A DNA stretch of 64,000 bases from Ferrimonas sediminum (GCF_900100175.1 NZ_FNEM01000008.1:113846-177845); one strand, 5' to 3'. Counted from the stretch's first letter, positions 8,709-18,327 are shown. Translations and numbers: made by a program. The notes: generated from the sequence alone by a model not told the origin.

Positions 8709-9952
8709 TGATAAAAGTTCTGGTTGTAGAAGACAGTGTCACCGTTTGTAAGGTGTTGTTTCACCTGTTTCAACAGGAAGCGGGGATAGAGGTAGAGTTC
8801 GCCAAGGACTTTAAAACTGCCAAGGCGCTGATGGGAAAAAACGACTATTTTGCGGCCTTATGCGATCGCTGCCTGCCGGACGCGCCCAATGGCGAGGTGA
8901 TTGAGTGGGCACTGGCGAAGGGGATTCCCGCGATTGTCCTGACCGCCCGCATGGATGAAGATGAGCGCACCCGGCTGCAGGGACTGGGAGTGGTGGATTA
9001 TGTGCTGAAGGAGAACCGGTTCTCCTATCAGTACGCGGTGGGGTTGGTGAAGCGGCTGCAGCGCAACGGCGACTACCGGGTATTGGTGGTGGACGACTCT
9101 CAGGTGGCTCGAAAGCAGGTCAAGGATCTGCTGGAGCGGCACCAGTTTCAGGTGGCCGAGGCCGACAGCGCCGAGGCGGCGATGATTCAGCTGGCGACCG
9201 GTGAGTTTAAACTGATGATCACCGACTACGAGATGCCGGTCATCAATGGTGTCGAGCTTATTTGTAAGGTGCGGGAGCAGGTCGACCGCGACGAGTTGAT
9301 CATCGTCGGGTTGTCGGGCCGGGAGGAGGTGTCGGCCCGCTTCATTAAATACGGTGCCAACGATTTTCTGCGTAAGCCGTTTTTTGCCGAGGAGTTTTAC
9401 TGCCGCATCAATAACCTGATTCAGGCCCAGGAGCTGAATCAGAAGCTGTGGCAGCGGGCGCATCTGGATTACCTGACCGGCGTCGCCAATCGCCGCTACC
9501 TGATGACCCAGCTGCAGGATCACTGGAGTCAGTCGGTGGCCAGCGGTCAGCCCTTGTGTCTGGCGATGCTGGATGTGGACATGTTTAAGCAGGTCAACGA
9601 TCAACATGGTCACCAGGCGGGCGACCGGGTACTGCAATTTCTGGCCCGGGAGCTGAGTCAGAGTCTGGAGCGGTTTGTGGTGGGCCGGGTCGGCGGCGAG
9701 GAGTTTGCGGTGGTCATGCCCGGGCTCAATGGCGAGCAGGCGTGGCGGCTGATTGAGGCGGTTCGGCGCAAGGTGACCGGTCAGCCACTGCAGCTGGAGG
9801 CGTTGTCGCTGGGGGTCAGCTTTTCGGCGGGGATCTGCCAAGGTCGTGGCGACGACACCATCGACACCATGCTGCGCCGCGCCGACGAGGTGATGTACCA
9901 GGCCAAGGAAGCCGGCCGTAACCTGGTGCTGTTGGAGGAGGAGTCCGTCTGA
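8705..9952 (+). CDS. Two-receiver response regulator with diguanylate cyclase domain
   Basis: A 415-residue signalling protein: receiver 1 (about 1-120, phosphoacceptor D54), receiver 2 (about 124-240, D174, with KPF near its end) and a GGDEF diguanylate cyclase domain (about 255-410). The active-site sequence is GGEEF at 330-334, a catalytically competent variant that makes cyclic di-GMP from GTP. The RxxD inhibitory site normally just before it is absent (LERF), so product feedback is probably lost. In receiver 1 the phosphoacceptor lies in an unusual context (CDRCLPD). Translationally coupled to the RDD membrane protein; no histidine kinase is adjacent. Confidence 0.92.
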   Translation: MMIKVLVVEDSVTVCKVLFHLFQQEAGIEVEFAKDFKTAKALMGKNDYFAALCDRCLPDAPNGEVIEWALAKGIPAIVLTARMDEDERTRLQGLGVVDYVLKENRFSYQYAVGLVKRLQRNGDYRVLVVDDSQVARKQVKDLLERHQFQVAEADSAEAAMIQLATGEFKLMITDYEMPVINGVELICKVREQVDRDELIIVGLSGREEVSARFIKYGANDFLRKPFFAEEFYCRINNLIQAQELNQKLWQRAHLDYLTGVANRRYLMTQLQDHWSQSVASGQPLCLAMLDVDMFKQVNDQHGHQAGDRVLQFLARELSQSLERFVVGRVGGEEFAVVMPGLNGEQAWRLIEAVRRKVTGQPLQLEALSLGVSFSAGICQGRGDDTIDTMLRRADEVMYQAKEAGRNLVLLEEESV

Positions 9953-10017
9953 CGCCGCGGCGCCTTGAAGCCGGGTCAGGCTTCGGGGTATAACCTGGTG
10001 TTTTTTGGGGGAGGCCG

Positions 10018-10584
10018 ATGGAGCATGGTTTTATCGCCGCGTTGACGCAGCTGGGGGTGGCCGCTGCACAAGCCGAGGCGTTGTTTTCGCAATCGAGTCC
10101 ACGCCGCTGCGCGCCAGGCGAGGTGCTGGTGGCCCAGCACAGTCACCAGAACGAGCTGTTCTTTGTCGAACGGGGGCTGTGTCATGCCGCCTATCTGACG
10201 CCACAGGGCAAGCAGTTCAGTAAAGAGTTTTACTGGGAGTTGGACTGGGTCATCGGTTTTGAAGCCTGGCTGGCAGGTACGCCGTCGCCGTTTCAGTTGC
10301 AGGCCCTGACCGAGGTGCAGCTTCGTATTCTGCCGATGTCGGTGCTTACGCAGTGGCGCGCCGAGCGCCATCCGGCCCATGTCACTTTGCTGGAACAGCA
10401 ACTGATCTACAAAGAGCGTAAAGAGCGGTTGATGTTGCTGCACTCACCATCGCAGCGTTACGCCCTGTTCTGTCAGGATTACCCCCATCTGCTTCGGCGG
10501 TTAAATGATTACCAGATTGCCGCCTACCTGGGCATTACCCATGTGAGCCTTAGCCGAATCAAAGCCCGGTTACGTCAGAATTAA
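10018..10584 (+). CDS. Crp/Fnr-family transcriptional regulator
   Basis: A 188-residue regulator with an N-terminal cyclic-nucleotide-binding-like beta-roll (about 20-115, including PGEVLV and FFVERGL) and a C-terminal helix-turn-helix (LNDYQIAAYLGITHVSLSRIKARLR, about 161-186). It lacks the cysteines of oxygen-sensing FNR and is shorter than CRP, with a compact DNA-binding end typical of small Crp-like regulators. Likely cytoplasmic and self-standing; the next gene starts 64 bases downstream. Effector unknown. Confidence 0.88.
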   Translation: MEHGFIAALTQLGVAAAQAEALFSQSSPRRCAPGEVLVAQHSHQNELFFVERGLCHAAYLTPQGKQFSKEFYWELDWVIGFEAWLAGTPSPFQLQALTEVQLRILPMSVLTQWRAERHPAHVTLLEQQLIYKERKERLMLLHSPSQRYALFCQDYPHLLRRLNDYQIAAYLGITHVSLSRIKARLRQN

Positions 10585-10648
10585 CAAAGGATAACGACTG
10601 AGATTCAGCCGGATAGTACAGTGCCTGAAAATCCCGATAAAGAGAACA

Positions 10649-11113
10649 ATGCCCCCTATGTTGACCTGGCAGTTATGTAAATTTGAAGCGCTTTCCGCCC
10701 GCCAATGGCACGACATCGTCCGACTCAGAATGGAGGTGTTTGTCGTTGAGCAAAATTGCGTCTACCAGGATGTGGACGGCCACGACGTGGCCCACGGCGT
10801 TCAGCATCTGATGGGCATCGAAAACGGCGAACTGGTGGCCTATGCCAGGTTGCTGCCGCCGGGGCTGACCTATGACAACGTCAGCATTGGCCGCATCGTG
10901 ACCAGCAGCAGCACTCGGGGTCGCGGCCTGGGGCATCAACTGGTGGGGCAGGCCCTGAGCCGGTGCGATGACCTCTGGCCTGGTGTCAGCATCGAGATCG
11001 GTGCCCAGGAACATCTGCAGGGCTTCTACGCCAGCCATGGCTTTGTGGCGTTCTCCGAGGCCTATCTGGAGGACGGCATTCCTCACGTCGACATGTGCCT
11101 GGACAAATCCTGA
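10649..11113 (+). CDS. elaA: GNAT-family acetyltransferase ElaA
   Basis: A 154-residue N-acetyltransferase matching E. coli ElaA along its length: RMEVFVVEQNCVYQDVDGHD near the N-terminus, IGRIVTSSSTRGRGLGHQL as the acetyl-CoA binding loop, and GAQEHLQGFY followed by EDGIPH at the C-terminus. The physiological acceptor of ElaA is not established. The stop codon is followed at once by the GTG of the downstream exporter gene, so the two are almost certainly co-transcribed. Confidence 0.92.
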   Translation: MPPMLTWQLCKFEALSARQWHDIVRLRMEVFVVEQNCVYQDVDGHDVAHGVQHLMGIENGELVAYARLLPPGLTYDNVSIGRIVTSSSTRGRGLGHQLVGQALSRCDDLWPGVSIEIGAQEHLQGFYASHGFVAFSEAYLEDGIPHVDMCLDKS

Positions 11114-11986
11114 GTGGCCCGTGCCTCTGTGGTACCGCTGGCGCTGGGCTTGCTGGTACTCGGTAACCTGTTGGCGTCGGTGTCGGATGTGGCGGTAAAG
11201 TTGCTTGAAGGTGGCATCTCCCCCTATCAATACATCTTTATCCGCCAGGTGTTGGCCACCCTGTTGGTGACTCCCTGGCTGTTAAGGCTGCCCAAAGGCC
11301 GTCGACATCTCCATTCACCCGGGATCACCCTGATTCGGGCGCAACTGGTGCTGGTGGGCAGTGGCTGCATGATGGTGGCGGTGACCTATCTGCCCCTGGC
11401 CACCGCCAATGCGTTGTTTTATGCCGCGCCGCTGCTGATGTTGCCGTTGTCGCTGTGGCTACTCAAGGAGCGGCCTCCCTGGACCCGGGTGCTGGCCACC
11501 GGCATTGGCTTTGTCGGCGTATTGGTGGTGCTGCGTCCACAACAGTTTCACTGGGCGGCACTGTTTGCCCTGGGAACCGCGACCACCTTGGCCTTGTTCC
11601 ATGTGCTGGTGCGCCGATTGCCACAGCGCCAGCCGGTGGCCAATACCGTGTTCTGGACCAATCTGTTGTGTCTGCCACTGGCGGCGCCGCTGGCCCTGCT
11701 GAACTGGCAGCCCGTCAGTGTGGCGGAGCTGGGCTGGGTCGCGCTCAGCGCGGTGTGCATCAGCGGCTACAACGGTCTGGCGGTGCTGGCTTACCGAAGG
11801 GCCCCTTCGGCGCAGATTGCGCTGGCGGAGTACAGCGGTTTGCTGTTTGTCACCCTGTTCGGTGTCTGGTGGTTCGCCGAGGTGCCGGATGGATTGACGC
11901 TGCTGGGAATTGGCCTGATTTTGCTGCCGATGTTGCCACTGCGCCGCTTGCCCCTATGGCAGCGGCTGGCGCCCATGCGTAAGTAA
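11114..11986 (+). CDS. EamA/DMT-family transporter
   Basis: A 290-residue inner-membrane protein of the drug/metabolite transporter superfamily, with about ten hydrophobic segments arranged as two five-helix EamA repeats. Features include ATANALFYAAPLL in the first half and ALAEYSGLLFVTLFGVWWF in the second. The GTG start abuts the elaA stop codon with no gap. Substrate cannot be predicted; many relatives export metabolites or amino acids. Confidence 0.9.
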   Translation: MARASVVPLALGLLVLGNLLASVSDVAVKLLEGGISPYQYIFIRQVLATLLVTPWLLRLPKGRRHLHSPGITLIRAQLVLVGSGCMMVAVTYLPLATANALFYAAPLLMLPLSLWLLKERPPWTRVLATGIGFVGVLVVLRPQQFHWAALFALGTATTLALFHVLVRRLPQRQPVANTVFWTNLLCLPLAAPLALLNWQPVSVAELGWVALSAVCISGYNGLAVLAYRRAPSAQIALAEYSGLLFVTLFGVWWFAEVPDGLTLLGIGLILLPMLPLRRLPLWQRLAPMRK

Positions 11987-12053
11987 CCAGGGGTTCTGGC
12001 CGCCGCCAGTGCGATAACAAGCCCCTTACTCCCCTTGTAACCACTTCGTGACA

Positions 12054-12075
12054 CAGCGCGGAAAAAACCGCGCTG
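12054..12075. terminator. Inverted repeat downstream of the EamA gene
   Basis: A perfect 8-bp inverted repeat (CAGCGCGG / CCGCGCTG) with an A6 loop. Read on the minus strand the loop is T6; read on the plus strand there is no T-run after the stem. Possibly a transcript-end hairpin. Confidence 0.35.
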
Positions 12076-12260
12076 CTTGCCTTGCCAATAGAATCAGTTG
12101 GGCGCTAAACTCGCCATCAACTTCATTGCAACCTAATGAAATATAACACTAAAATATTCGTTTTTGGCCATATGCCGCAACAGGCATAAGAGCTGGAATG
12201 AGAATTGCGCCCTGTACTCTCGCAAGTGATTGTGACGTTATTTTTAATAAGGGATTCATT

Positions 12261-13280
12261 TTGAAACTAGGTAAATTGTTGTCTAAGTCGGCGGGCCTGT
12301 GCCTGGCCTCCATGGTGTTGATGTTGTCCGGTTGTGCCACCAGCTACAAGGTGGATCCGGAACTGGTCAGTCAATTTAAGCCGGAGGCCACCCCCACCGA
12401 AGAGCAGACTTTTGTCTATGTGATTCGCGGGTCTAACTTCACCGGCGCGGCCCGGGGCCTTTGGGTCGCGGCCAATGAGAATGTGGTGGCGGATCTGTCC
12501 AACGGTTCTCACGCGTTGCTGAAGCTGGATTCCGGCATCAATTCGGTGCATCTGGTGCAGGGGCTGGCGGGAATCGGCTTTGCCAAAGTCGATAACCGTC
12601 CCGGTGAAACCGTTTACTTGGCCATCGACTACGTTAAGGGCGAGACCAAAGAGGTGGAGCATGATCTGGGTGCCACCATGGTGATGAAGACCTCTAAAGC
12701 CAAAGGGATTGGCGCCCCTCGTAAGAACGATGCCTATGACAACCTGCTGGTGAATCCGTCGCTGCTGGGCTTCCCGATCATGAAAGAAGCGGATCAGCCC
12801 ATCAACGCCGATGACGACAGCGCGGTGATCAACTTCTATCGTATGGAGACACTGATCGGCAAGGTACCGTTCGACATCTGGTCAGAGCAGGGGTACGTCG
12901 GCAGCACCACCTCCGGCACCTACTTCCAGGTGCGGGTTAAGCCGGGTAAACACACTTTCGTGGCCCTGTCTGAGCGTTACTCGGTACTGGAAGCCAACGT
13001 AGAAGCCGGCAAAGAGTACGTGGTGGAGTTTGACGTGGACATGGGCTGGAACCAGGCCCACGTGCAGCTGTTGCCCATGGATGCGGCTAAATCGGCGAAA
13101 ACCATCAGCAAGTGGCAGGCCAAAGCCAAGCTGATGGCGGTGGATCCGCAGGTGCTCGAGCAAGACACCTTTAAGCAGCGGCTGGAGATGGGTGAAGCCT
13201 ATCTGAAGCAGCAATACCAGAAAATTGAGAAAGGCGAGCTGGCCAGTCGCGAGCTGGTTGGCAGCAACGGAGTGCTGTAG
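12261..13280 (+). CDS. Lipoprotein with two DUF2846-like domains
   Basis: I choose the TTG at 12261 (339 aa) over an upstream ATG at 12198. It follows an AAGGGA ribosome-binding site and gives a clean lipoprotein signal peptide ending LMLSGC, with the lipidated cysteine at residue 25. The mature protein has two similar beta-rich segments. The first begins FVYVIRGSNFTGAARGLWV; the second begins AVINFYRMETLIGKVPFDIW and includes GTYFQVRVKPGKHTF. Both resemble DUF2846. An alanine/lysine-rich helical tail follows. Probably anchored to the inner leaflet of the outer membrane; function unknown. A terminator follows 24 bases after the stop. Confidence 0.85.
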   Translation: MKLGKLLSKSAGLCLASMVLMLSGCATSYKVDPELVSQFKPEATPTEEQTFVYVIRGSNFTGAARGLWVAANENVVADLSNGSHALLKLDSGINSVHLVQGLAGIGFAKVDNRPGETVYLAIDYVKGETKEVEHDLGATMVMKTSKAKGIGAPRKNDAYDNLLVNPSLLGFPIMKEADQPINADDDSAVINFYRMETLIGKVPFDIWSEQGYVGSTTSGTYFQVRVKPGKHTFVALSERYSVLEANVEAGKEYVVEFDVDMGWNQAHVQLLPMDAAKSAKTISKWQAKAKLMAVDPQVLEQDTFKQRLEMGEAYLKQQYQKIEKGELASRELVGSNGVL

Positions 13281-13303
13281 CCGCGGTGGCTAACTGAGAC
13301 GAC

Positions 13304-13327
13304 AAAGGCGCCCATCGGGCGCCTTTT
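13304..13327 (+). terminator. Terminator of the DUF2846 lipoprotein gene
   Basis: Stem AAAGGCGCCC / GGGCGCCTTTT with a short ATC loop and a trailing T-run, just after the stop codon. Confidence 0.85.
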
Positions 13328-13485
13328 GTGGTTTTAGCTCCGGGACTGATTAAGCCCTTTAGGGCAGGGTTCCGGTGCCAACGCCGTGCGCTACCAACCG
13401 GATCGTTGGCCGTGGTTGCCATTGTCCGGCCCGAAAGCCAGGGCTACACTCTGAAGCCATTGAATTTGCGATTGGGAGACCATCG

Positions 13486-13926
13486 ATGCCTGAGTTGTCC
13501 CTGCCTCGGGTGGCCGTTCTGGCCATTGCCCATCATCACCAGCGCCTGATTCTGGTGAAGCGGGCCAATGAGCCTCATGCACTGCAATGGGGCTTTCCCG
13601 GCGGCTCGGTTGAGCCAGGTGAGGCGTTGATGGACGCGGCGGTGCGCGAGCTGCAGGAGGAAACCGGTGCCCGCGCCGAGGCGCAGGCGCTGCTGACGGT
13701 GGTGGAGGTCAACGAGTTCGATGCCAGCGGTCGCCACCATCACTTTATTCTGGTCCCGGTTTTGTGCCGCTACCTTGGTGGTGAACTGCAGGCCGCTGAC
13801 GATGCCCTGGCCTGTGACTGGCTCAGTTTCGATGAGATCCACAGCCAGCGCCGCGCCCTGATTGACGGCGTGGCCGAGACTGCCGCTGAGGCCCGCCGTT
13901 ACCTGCTTGAAGCAGCCCGAATGTAG
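13486..13926 (+). CDS. Nudix hydrolase
   Basis: I start at the ATG at 13486 (146 aa; MPELSLPRVAV), which begins exactly at the first strand of the Nudix fold; the frame is open further upstream but that extension has no conserved content. The complete Nudix box spans residues 40-62 (G-x5-E-x7-REL-QEE-TGA), giving the metal-binding glutamates needed to hydrolyse nucleoside diphosphate derivatives. The length and FPGGSVEPGEAL motif resemble MutT/ADP-sugar-type enzymes, but the substrate cannot be told. Stands alone. Confidence 0.9.
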   Translation: MPELSLPRVAVLAIAHHHQRLILVKRANEPHALQWGFPGGSVEPGEALMDAAVRELQEETGARAEAQALLTVVEVNEFDASGRHHHFILVPVLCRYLGGELQAADDALACDWLSFDEIHSQRRALIDGVAETAAEARRYLLEAARM

Positions 13927-14019
13927 TGGCGCTCAGGGAGACACAGCGCTGCTTCCGGCTTGAAACCCTTGGCGACTGGCGTCAGGATAGAGGGCGTCAT
14001 GACTAAGGAATCCTCCTCT

Positions 14020-14550
14020 ATGAAAGCCCCATTTTTTATGGCCGTGTTGCTGAGTGCCGGCGTCCAGGCGGCCATCTCTCCGCAGCCTCTGGCAGAGATC
14101 AAGGACGTACAGTTTAACAGCGAGCGGGTCATTACCGCCGGTTTGCCGACCGAAGCCCAGTTTTCCCAGCTGAAAATCGCCGGCGTTGATCTGGTGATAA
14201 ACCTGATTCCAGATGGCAATCGCAGCGGCCACCTGGATGAGGCGTCGCTGGCTGCCAGCGCCGGCCTTGACTACGTCAACATCGAAGTGGACTGGAAGCT
14301 GCCGACCCAGGCCAACCTGCAGCACTTTTTTACGGTGATGGACGCCAATACCGATAAAGACGTATTGGTGCACTGCGCCGCCAACTGGCGGGCGTCGGCG
14401 TTTTACTATCTGTACTTGCTCCACAGCGGCACCCCCGACAGCACCGAGTTACAGCAGCAGGTGATGACTCCCTGGGGCGATCTCAACGACAGCCTGAGTA
14501 AATACCCCCAATGGCAGCGGCTGATCACAGAGGCCAAGACCGGCCTTTGA
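14020..14550 (+). CDS. Exported protein-tyrosine-phosphatase-like protein
   Basis: I choose the ATG at 14020 (176 aa) because AAGGAA precedes it and it opens a signal peptide (MKAPFFMAVLLSAGVQA). The mature protein has a dual-specificity-phosphatase-like fold: GLPTEAQFSQLKIAGVDLVINL, then the active-site loop VLVHCAANWRAS with C119 and R124. Only four residues separate Cys and Arg, the C-x4-R form seen in the beta-lactamase-hydrolase-like phosphatase family rather than the classical C-x5-R. A general-acid aspartate may be D91 (VDWKLP). Predicted periplasmic; substrate unknown. Confidence 0.8.
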   Translation: MKAPFFMAVLLSAGVQAAISPQPLAEIKDVQFNSERVITAGLPTEAQFSQLKIAGVDLVINLIPDGNRSGHLDEASLAASAGLDYVNIEVDWKLPTQANLQHFFTVMDANTDKDVLVHCAANWRASAFYYLYLLHSGTPDSTELQQQVMTPWGDLNDSLSKYPQWQRLITEAKTGL

Positions 14551-14898
14551 GCCCCTGAAACCAGCAGTGCGGTCATGAACAGACCGCGCTGGAATGTTGC
14601 ATTTAATTTATCCTCCTCGTTTCCGGGTCCCTCTGAACAAATTGGTTTGTTAGACCTCTAAGAATCCCCCTCGGCGCCCATGTTTGTTTGCTTTGCTTTA
14701 ACTCAATCGAAATGCACGGCTAACCACCTGTATTTTATGGTGTTTTTTAGGGTCTGTGGCCCAGTTTTGTGTGGGCTGTGATCCCGTTAACGGGCTGGTT
14801 CGTTTGAGTTCAAGCCATTGAAGCTGTTAACATGCGCCCAACCCCGGGTGTTAGCACGGGGAACGACAGCTTGATGTGTAAGCTTTTTGAGAGGAAAG
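14551..14898. promoter_or_regulatory. Upstream region of the BCCT transporter
   Basis: 348 gene-free bases. Just after the phosphatase stop there is a short inverted repeat (GCGGTC / GACCGC, about 14570-14589). The rest is AT-richer and presumably holds the transporter promoter; a GAGGAAAG ribosome-binding site ends it. No specific operator was recognised. Confidence 0.4.
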
Positions 14899-16476
14899 AT
14901 GTCTAAGACAGTAGATAAATACAGTATTGAAAATACCGACTATACCGTCGGTCAGGACAACATTCAGAAATGGGGATTTGATGTTCATAACCCGGTCTTC
15001 GGGATCAGCGCCGGTCTGGTGTTGCTGTTTCTGGCGGCCATTCTAATCAGTGATGCGGCTACCGCTAAAGCGGCGCTGGACGGCATTAAGTGGAAAATCA
15101 TAAACAACTTCGATGCCCTGTTTATGTGGTCGGCGAATTTGTTCCTGATTTTCTGTTTATGGCTAGTGGTGAGCCCATACGGCCGCATCCGCCTCGGCGG
15201 TGCCGACGCCCGTCCTGAGCACTCCAACCTGTCCTGGATGGCGATGCTGTTCGCCGCCGGCATGGGCATCGGCCTGATGTTCTGGGGTGTTGCCGAACCC
15301 GTTGCCTACTTTACCGGCTGGTACGAGACGCCACTGGGCGTCGAAGCCAACTCTCCGGAAGCGGTCAAGGTCGCCATGGGCGCCACCATTTTCCACTGGG
15401 GATTGCACCCCTGGGCCATGTACGCCGTGGTGGCACTCTCCCTGGCGTTCTTTACCTACAACAAGGGGCTGCCTCTGTCGATCCGCTCCATCTTTTACCC
15501 CATTCTGGGGGACAAGACCTGGGGCTGGTTTGGCCATGCCATCGACATCATGGCGGTTCTGGCGACCCTGTTTGGTCTGGCGACCTCTCTGGGCCTGGGC
15601 GCCCAACAGGCCACCAGCGGCATCAACCATGTGTTCGGCACCGAAGGCGGCATCGGCATGCAGGTAGGTGTCATCGCCTTTGTTACCGGCCTGGCGGTCG
15701 TCTCCGTGGTCCGAGGCATTGAGGGCGGCGTCAAGGTACTGAGTAACGTCAATATGCTGGTGGCCCTGGCACTGCTGGTATTCGTCACCCTGGTGGGCGC
15801 CGCCGTAGCCTTCGGAAACCTGGGACAAACCCTGCTGGGCTACGCCGAAAACCTGATCCCTCTGAGCAACCCCCATGGTCGAGAAGATGAAGCCTGGATG
15901 CACGGCTGGACCGTGTTTTACTGGGCCTGGTGGATCTCCTGGTCACCTTTTGTGGGTATGTTCATTGCCCGGGTTTCCAAGGGTCGTACCGTTCGTGAGT
16001 TCCTGATTGCGGTAATGTTTATCCCCACGTCAGTGTGCATCATCTGGATGTCGGTATTTGGTGGCATCGCCATCGACCAGATCATCAACAAGGTAGGCGA
16101 ACTGGGTACCAATGGCCTGTCGGACATTACCCTGGCCCTGTTCTACACCTACGATGCCCTGCCTTGGAGCACCTTCCTGTCGGTGATCTCTATCGTGCTG
16201 ATCATGGTGTTCTTTATCACCTCTTCCGATTCCGGCTCTCTGGTGATCGACAGCATCACCGCCGGCGGAAAGGTGGATGCGCCGGTACCTCAGCGCATCT
16301 TCTGGGCCAGCATCGAGGGCGCCATTGCCGCCGTGCTGCTGTGGGTCGGTGGAACCGAAGCGATTCAGGCGCTGCAGGCGGGCACCATCTCCACCGCCCT
16401 GCCTTTCACCTTCATCCTGCTGATGATGTGCGTCAGTCTGGTGAAAGGCATGAAGACCGAGCCCCTGGGCCGTTAA
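14899..16476 (+). CDS. BCCT-family betaine/choline/carnitine-type transporter
   Basis: A 525-residue, 12-helix inner-membrane transporter of trimethylammonium compounds such as glycine betaine, probably sodium-coupled and used for osmoprotection. Start is the ATG at 14899 with GAGGAAAG just upstream; an in-frame TTG 12 bases earlier is not needed. Family signatures are intact: GMGIGLMFWGVAEP in TM3, the aromatic box helix FYWAWWISWSPFVGMFIARVS, and SDSGSLVID. The C-terminus is short, without the long regulatory tail of BetP. Single gene with its own terminator. Confidence 0.94.
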   Translation: MSKTVDKYSIENTDYTVGQDNIQKWGFDVHNPVFGISAGLVLLFLAAILISDAATAKAALDGIKWKIINNFDALFMWSANLFLIFCLWLVVSPYGRIRLGGADARPEHSNLSWMAMLFAAGMGIGLMFWGVAEPVAYFTGWYETPLGVEANSPEAVKVAMGATIFHWGLHPWAMYAVVALSLAFFTYNKGLPLSIRSIFYPILGDKTWGWFGHAIDIMAVLATLFGLATSLGLGAQQATSGINHVFGTEGGIGMQVGVIAFVTGLAVVSVVRGIEGGVKVLSNVNMLVALALLVFVTLVGAAVAFGNLGQTLLGYAENLIPLSNPHGREDEAWMHGWTVFYWAWWISWSPFVGMFIARVSKGRTVREFLIAVMFIPTSVCIIWMSVFGGIAIDQIINKVGELGTNGLSDITLALFYTYDALPWSTFLSVISIVLIMVFFITSSDSGSLVIDSITAGGKVDAPVPQRIFWASIEGAIAAVLLWVGGTEAIQALQAGTISTALPFTFILLMMCVSLVKGMKTEPLGR

Positions 16477-16528
16477 AGGGCCGCTTATGGGCTGCGGCTC
16501 GGTGCCGTAGCCTGTGCCCCTGATGGAT

Positions 16529-16558
16529 GCCCGTCGGTCCTGCTGACGGGCATTTTTT
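16529..16558 (+). terminator. Terminator of the BCCT gene
   Basis: Stem GCCCGTC / GACGGGC with a 9-base loop followed by ATTTTTTA. Confidence 0.85.
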
Positions 16559-16764
16559 ATTCCTGGCCGTGGAGATTGTCCTGTGACTGTCGCAAACCGG
16601 CAGGGGACGGGCGCGCCAGTGTCATCCATTTTAACTCCTTGAAGCGGTTGATTTAGAGGCGGCATAGAACGGTCGCTCTCTTAAGAAGCGATAAAAGTTA
16701 ACGAACACAAAGTGCTACAATAAACTGATAGCTGTTGGTTGTTGTTCAGAAACCTTGAGGTACC

Positions 16765-18228
16765 GTGTCAAAAATTGTGGTTAAGCAGGAGGAGTCGCAA
16801 TCTTTTAAAGTCCTCCACCAGATGAAGAATGGCGACCATCGTCGCATCGATCTCTATTTCATGTTGCCCAAAGACATGGGCGTCAACCCGCAAAATCTGG
16901 ATGCCGGGACTTACTGCCACAGTGCAGTTGTCGGACGGCGCTCCTACTATTCAACTGGACTGCACCTGCCGTTGGTGCAGGGGCGTTTTGTCAGCCTGAA
17001 TAAACGTACGGTCGAAGAGTTTCGGCTCTACCTGAACCTGTTTGCGTATCAGTTCTCCATCGCCATCGAGACCGACAGCAAAGAGCTGGCGCAGATCAAA
17101 GACGTTGACCAGTTTTACCAGTCGCTGAATGAGTTGTGTGACATCGTCGCCCAGTTGCTTAAGAAGTTTCGCCGCAACGAGCCGAGTGAGCCGAAATGGA
17201 AGCACTATTTCGAAATTGCCGACAACTACCTGTCCTGGTTCTGCGAACAGCGGCTGCTCAAGTTGTTGTCCCATGCGCCGCGAAGCAGCGAATACAACGC
17301 CGTTGTTGAGCAGGCGATAGGCCTTTGCCGCGCCGAGAGTGCTTATCGGGATGGCAGGAAATACAACTCGGAACAAACCAAGAGCGATCCGAACCGGGTT
17401 TCCAACAAAATGCTGCTGTTGCGGCGGCTGATTCAGCAAGGGGTCGTGCTCAAAGAGGAGCTGAAAACCCTGGGTGTGGGGCTAAAGAAACTCACGTCGG
17501 GCATCGCGACCGGGGTGATTATGGTGATTGTCTCCAGCTTGATCATCAAGGCGCAGGGCGCGCTGAGTGGTCTGACCCTGGCCTTGGTGCTGACCCTGGC
17601 GGTGATCTACGCCTTTCGTGAGATCTTCAAAGACGACCTACGCAACGCGCTGTGGCGCAAGATTCAAAAAGGGCGCCCCCGATGGAGTCGAACCCTGAGG
17701 GATACCACCAGCCAGAGTGCGATAGGGCGTCAGTTGATCTGGGCCGATTTCATCAACAAAAAGGATCTGCCGGAAGAGGTAAGAAGCATACTGAGCCGGC
17801 GCCACAGCCAAAATAAGGTCGACGCCGAGATCCTGCATTACGGCATCAGCTCCAGGATTGCCCAGAAAGAGTTCCTGTCCGGTTACTCGACCATTCAGGA
17901 GCAGATCAACTTCAGCCTGGCCCCGTTTGCCCGCTACCTTGAGCGGGGCAAAGCCAAGATCTATCGAGAGTCCGACGGCAAGGTCAGCAGCGAGTCGGTG
18001 GAGCGCCGTTACCAGATCAATCTGGTGTTGATGTTGAAGGAGAATCGTAAGGCGCCCAGTTTTGCCCGCTATAAGATCACCATGAATCGCTCCCAGGTTA
18101 TCGATATTTCGGAGAGCAAGCTGCCCGACGACATCGCCTCGATTAACGCCGAGCCTGAGGCTCTGCCCGATTCCAGGCTCCAGTCTGAGCAAACGGTCGA
18201 GGAAAAGGCGCCGATTTCGTCGCCCTGA
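16765..18228 (+). CDS. Large membrane protein of unknown function
   Basis: A 487-residue protein from a GTG start with GAGG upstream. Residues 1-240 are soluble and mostly helical (one W/F-rich stretch near KWKHYFEIADNYLSWF). Two membrane segments lie close together at about 248-285 (GIATGVIMVIVSSLIIKA, then SGLTLALVLTLAVIYAF). A ~200-residue basic, soluble C-terminal region ends in a proline/glutamate tail. Both large domains should face the same side of the membrane. I do not recognise the family. GC content is like the core genes, so it is probably resident. Confidence 0.75.
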   Translation: MSKIVVKQEESQSFKVLHQMKNGDHRRIDLYFMLPKDMGVNPQNLDAGTYCHSAVVGRRSYYSTGLHLPLVQGRFVSLNKRTVEEFRLYLNLFAYQFSIAIETDSKELAQIKDVDQFYQSLNELCDIVAQLLKKFRRNEPSEPKWKHYFEIADNYLSWFCEQRLLKLLSHAPRSSEYNAVVEQAIGLCRAESAYRDGRKYNSEQTKSDPNRVSNKMLLLRRLIQQGVVLKEELKTLGVGLKKLTSGIATGVIMVIVSSLIIKAQGALSGLTLALVLTLAVIYAFREIFKDDLRNALWRKIQKGRPRWSRTLRDTTSQSAIGRQLIWADFINKKDLPEEVRSILSRRHSQNKVDAEILHYGISSRIAQKEFLSGYSTIQEQINFSLAPFARYLERGKAKIYRESDGKVSSESVERRYQINLVLMLKENRKAPSFARYKITMNRSQVIDISESKLPDDIASINAEPEALPDSRLQSEQTVEEKAPISSP

Positions 18229-18327
18229 TGTGCGCCGCAATGAGGGGCATTTTAGCGTCGCTGTGGGGTGAGCATAGCTGGATATCCGTTTTTCGTCGTA
18301 CCGACCCGAAAGATCAAGCGCACCATC

